Shown here piece by piece: positions 8,313 to 10,378 of a stretch of 10,378 bases of DNA. The translations under genes and the position numbers were made by a program. Source of the DNA: Alphaproteobacteria bacterium. Its GTDB lineage: Bacteria; Pseudomonadota; Alphaproteobacteria; Sphingomonadales; Rhodothalassiaceae. Every line of letters begins with the position of its first letter. The stretch's first letter is position 1. The notes under the pieces were generated by a model, which ran no database searches, was not told the DNA's origin, and worked only from the letters and a program-made list of their open reading frames with translations. The stretch covers positions 1 through 10,378 of the forward strand of contig RFIU01000296.1 in assembly GCA_003695555.1 (NCBI GenBank), read 5' to 3'.

Positions 8313-8797
8313 CACCGAGCGGATCCGACGAGCTGAAGGAAGGCGATCTCGCCCCCGATTTCACCCTGCCCGCCGATGACGGCCGGACGGTGCATCTTGG
8401 CGACCTGCGTGGTCACAAGGTCGTTCTCTACTTCTATCCAAAGGATTCGACGCCGGGCTGCACGCAGGAAGCCAAGGACTTCAGCGCCCTGTTGGACGAG
8501 TTCGCGGCCGCCGACACGCGGGTCTTCGGCATTTCGCGCGACAGCCTCAGGCGTCATGAGAATTTCCGCAACAAATATGCGCTCAAGGTCCCGCTGCTCA
8601 GTGACGAAGAAGGAACCGTGAGCGAGGCCTATGGCGTCTGGAAGGAAAAGAAGAACTACGGACGCACTTATATGGGCATCGAGCGATCGACCTTTCTGAT
8701 CGACCGCGAAGGGCGGATCGCCCGCATCTGGCGCAAGGTCCGGGTCAAGGGGCATGCGGTTGAGGTGCTGGAGGCGGCAAGGGCGCTGGATGAATGA
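8309..8797 (+). CDS. bcp: Bcp/PrxQ-type peroxiredoxin (thiol peroxidase), single-cysteine form
   Basis: Reduces hydrogen peroxide and organic hydroperoxides with thiol reductants in the cytoplasm. The 162-residue protein has the full peroxiredoxin layout: LAPDFTLPADDG near the N-terminus, the active site YFYPKDSTPGCT with the peroxidatic Cys51 and Thr48, the conserved Arg126 in ERSTF, and FLIDREGRIARIW near the end. Many Bcp proteins, including that of E. coli, have a resolving cysteine five residues after the peroxidatic one; here that place is Lys56, and Cys51 is the only cysteine in the protein. It should therefore work by a 1-Cys mechanism, with the sulfenic acid resolved by an outside thiol such as thioredoxin, glutaredoxin or glutathione (inference). 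It starts 64 bp after glnE ends, with a strong ribosome site, and its stop overlaps the next gene's start. Confidence 0.94.
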   Translation: MTPSGSDELKEGDLAPDFTLPADDGRTVHLGDLRGHKVVLYFYPKDSTPGCTQEAKDFSALLDEFAAADTRVFGISRDSLRRHENFRNKYALKVPLLSDEEGTVSEAYGVWKEKKNYGRTYMGIERSTFLIDREGRIARIWRKVRVKGHAVEVLEAARALDE

Positions 8798-9627
8798 CCG
8801 GTGCCGACACCCTGTCGCCTGCCGTGACGGGCGAGACGCTGGGACAGGCGCTGGTTTCCGTGCTCGCCACCGCCGACCCGCTCGCCAAGTCAGCCGGCGC
8901 TCTTCGGCTTGCTGAAGACTGGCGAAAGGGGCGGCTCGAATTCCGCTTCGATTGCCGCCCGCCGGATCGTCCGGCGCGTCCTGAACGCCCCGAGCTTCGC
9001 CCACCCGCCGAAATGCCGAAACGTCGGCGGGCCGGTTCGCGCGAACGCCGGATCGCCCTGCTGCATGCCGTCGCCCATATCGAATTCAATGCCATTGACC
9101 TGGCGCTCGACATTCTCGCGCGTTTCGGCGGCGGCATGCCGCGTGACTTCGCCGATGACTGGACGCGCATCGCCGCCGAGGAAGCCGAGCATTTCCTGAT
9201 GGTCTGCGAGCGCCTGAAATCGCATGGCGCCAATTATGGCGATCTGCCGGCCCATGACGGCCTATGGCTGGCCGCACTCGCCACCCGCGATGACCTTGCG
9301 ATGCGGCTTGCCGTCGTGCCGATGGTGCTGGAGGCGCGTGGTCTCGACGTGACGCCCGCCATGCGCGAGCGGCTGGCCGCAGCAGGCGATGAAGAAAGCG
9401 CAAAAGTGCTGGAGCGCATCTTCGAAGACGAAATCGAGCATGTCGCAGCCGGGCGTCGCTGGTTCGCCCATTGCGCCGCGCTGGCAGGTCGCGAAGAAGG
9501 CGAATATTTCCGCCAGTGCGTGAAAAACGGTTTTGCCGGGCGTCTCAAACCGCCCTTCAATCATGAAGCACGCAGGCGGGCCGGACTGCCCGAGGAATTC
9601 TATCTGCCTATCGCAGAAGTAGAATAA
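8794..9627 (+). CDS. DUF455 ferritin-like domain protein
   Basis: A 277-residue protein of the DUF455 family, a ferritin-like four-helix bundle of unknown function. The helix motifs supply a plausible di-metal ligand set: Glu97 in HIEFNA, Glu130 and His133 in EEAEH, Glu180 in VLEARGLD, and Glu213 with His216 in EDEIEH. Residues about 55-80 form a Pro/Arg-rich linker (RPPDRPARPERPELRPPAE) that I recall as usual for the family. No signal peptide or membrane helix is seen, so it should be cytoplasmic. Its ATG overlaps the bcp TGA by four bases (ATGA), so the two are almost surely co-transcribed and translationally coupled. The link with a peroxidase would suit an iron- or oxygen-dependent role, but the activity (oxygenase, hydroxylase like the related MiaE fold, or other) is not known. 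Confidence 0.9.
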   Translation: MTGADTLSPAVTGETLGQALVSVLATADPLAKSAGALRLAEDWRKGRLEFRFDCRPPDRPARPERPELRPPAEMPKRRRAGSRERRIALLHAVAHIEFNAIDLALDILARFGGGMPRDFADDWTRIAAEEAEHFLMVCERLKSHGANYGDLPAHDGLWLAALATRDDLAMRLAVVPMVLEARGLDVTPAMRERLAAAGDEESAKVLERIFEDEIEHVAAGRRWFAHCAALAGREEGEYFRQCVKNGFAGRLKPPFNHEARRRAGLPEEFYLPIAEVE

Positions 9628-9661
9628 CACCGTCCTTCCCGTGCCGTCATGAAGCATCGGA

Positions 9662-9691
9662 CTTGATTTTAATTGGCCATTTACGCTTTAT
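9662..9691 (+). promoter_or_regulatory. Candidate sigma-70-type promoter before the M23-like gene
   Basis: CTTGAT (9662-9667) and CTTTAT (9686-9691) are separated by 18 bp and differ by one base each from the CTTGAC / CTATAT pattern known for rhizobial housekeeping promoters. This stretch is clearly more A/T-rich than its surroundings. Transcription would start near 9698 and leave only a very short leader before the ATG at 9710. It suggests that the M23-like gene is separately transcribed from the glnE-bcp-DUF455 run. Confidence 0.42.
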
Positions 9692-9709
9692 GTGGCCTTG
9701 TCGGGAGGA

Positions 9710-10378
9710 ATGGCGAGACGGCTACTCCCGATGGTCCGGATGAGCGAATCATGCAATGATGGCCAATGCCCGCCCGGAAGTGGCGGACGGACCAGAGGAA
9801 ACAACCGCGGCAGGGACGCTCCGATCTTGCGATTCTGGCATACCGATATCCGCGCATCCGTGCGACGCATTTTCGGCCGGATCTTTCCGGAGCGCCAGAT
9901 CTTTTTGCGCAGCCAAGGCGAAGTCCGCTTCGTTCGCCTGTCGCCCCGCCAACAGGCAGCGGCCGCGACGGCGATCCTTATCATTCTCGGCTGGGGTCTT
10001 TATGCGAGCGTGCGCTTCTTCACCGGCGACGGTCGCCTTTCTGCCCGCGAAGCGGAACTGGCGTTCGCTTCCGACCAGCTCGACATGCTGGTCCGCGAGG
10101 TTACTCGCCTGCAGAAGGACGCACTCGCCCGTACCCGACAGCTCGAAGCGCAGCAGTCGATACTGAAGACCGCCGTCGGCCTGAAGACAACGGAAGCCGA
10201 AGGCGGTGAAGAAAAAGAAGATGGTGACGGCAACGGCAATGGCACCGCCGAACCGTCCGATGAAAGGGGGAGCACCGCCCCGACACCGGCCGCAGATCTG
10301 GAACGCCCGCGCATTGAGAAGGGCGAAAGTTTCGCGTGGATTCGTGCGCGCAGCGATCATCTGCTAGCCAGGATCGAC
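9710..10378 (+). CDS. Membrane-anchored protein, N-terminal part of probable M23 metallopeptidase (DUF5930-like)
   Basis: The frame is open from 9653 to the window end, so only about 223 N-terminal residues are visible. The segment FPERQIFLRSQGEVRFVRL (residues 59-77 from the ATG at 9710) followed by a membrane helix (about residues 83-103) resembles the N-terminal module (DUF5930) of alphaproteobacterial M23 peptidoglycan endopeptidases. A predicted coiled coil follows (about 110-155, with ELAFASDQLDMLVREVTRLQ), then an acidic Gly/Asn/Glu-rich linker (about 161-187). The catalytic LytM domain (HxxxD ... HxH) would lie downstream and is not seen, so the peptidase call is inference; a divisome-type regulator without catalytic residues is possible. 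Start choice is uncertain: ATG 9710 has GGGAGG but only 1 nt away; ATGs at 9731 and 9740 lack a site; TTG 9827 and GTG 9860 are also in frame, nearer the conserved part. Confidence 0.7.
   Translation, partial: MARRLLPMVRMSESCNDGQCPPGSGGRTRGNNRGRDAPILRFWHTDIRASVRRIFGRIFPERQIFLRSQGEVRFVRLSPRQQAAAATAILIILGWGLYASVRFFTGDGRLSAREAELAFASDQLDMLVREVTRLQKDALARTRQLEAQQSILKTAVGLKTTEAEGGEEKEDGDGNGNGTAEPSDERGSTAPTPAADLERPRIEKGESFAWIRARSDHLLARID

Noticed and set aside
7607..9004. 465-codon open frame on the minus strand across the end of glnE, all of bcp and the start of the DUF455 gene
   Set aside because: It lies opposite three well-supported genes, its translation shows no recognisable domain, and long antisense frames are expected from the codon bias of GC-rich DNA.
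9628..9661. Terminator after the DUF455 gene
   Set aside because: Only an imperfect pairing (CCGTGC with GCATCGG) is seen, with no T run directly after it.
9749..10360. 203-codon minus-strand frame near the window end
   Set aside because: The plus-strand frame over the same bases contains a membrane helix, a coiled coil and a recognisable signature; the minus-strand translation does not.
1..10378. Mobile elements, CRISPR arrays, tRNA/rRNA genes, riboswitches, attachment sites
   Set aside because: No terminal inverted repeats, regularly spaced repeats, cloverleaf-like segments, transposase or integrase motifs were seen on reading either strand; a tRNA or Rfam covariance search would be needed to exclude small RNAs fully.

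Overview
The window looks like an ordinary chromosomal segment of a GC-rich alphaproteobacterium, probably of the Hyphomicrobiales (rhizobial) type. Three things point there: high GC with long antisense open frames caused by codon bias; a tail of genes coding for a single-cysteine Bcp peroxiredoxin, a DUF455 ferritin-like protein and a membrane-anchored protein with the N-terminal signature of alphaproteobacterial M23 peptidases; and an AsmA/DUF3971 protein with the C-terminal motif common in that class. The placement is from recalled protein motifs, not from a search, and species or genus cannot be given.

Layout. (1) Positions 1-1511, plus strand: an acyl-CoA synthetase (adenylate-forming family) whose 5' end lies outside the window. 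(2) Positions 1603-5133, minus strand: a 1176-residue AsmA/YhdP-like envelope protein, converging on the synthetase across a 91-bp gap. (3) Positions 5134-5260: a 127-bp divergent intergenic region holding two perfect 10-bp palindromes. (4) Positions 5261-9627, plus strand: glnE (bifunctional glutamine synthetase adenylyltransferase/deadenylylase), then bcp (peroxiredoxin), then a DUF455 ferritin-like gene. bcp and DUF455 overlap by 4 bp (ATGA). A possible 24-codon GTG-started minigene fills the glnE-bcp gap and overlaps both neighbours. (5) Positions 9628-9709: a short gap with a plausible sigma-70-type promoter. (6) From about 9710 to the window end, plus strand: the N-terminal part of a membrane-anchored, coiled-coil protein, probably an M23 metallopeptidase whose catalytic domain lies beyond the window.

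The genes do not form one obvious pathway. GlnE controls nitrogen assimilation through glutamine synthetase. Bcp reduces peroxides, and the DUF455 protein is a likely di-metal helical-bundle protein coupled to it. The AsmA-like protein and the M23-like protein both belong to envelope biogenesis. I found no mobile element, CRISPR array, RNA gene, toxin-antitoxin or phage-defence module, and no evidence for a new multi-gene system. Every gap between genes is under 130 bp. The points worth a second look are small: the coupled minigene, the lone cysteine in Bcp, the palindromes in the divergent region, and unclear start sites for two envelope genes.
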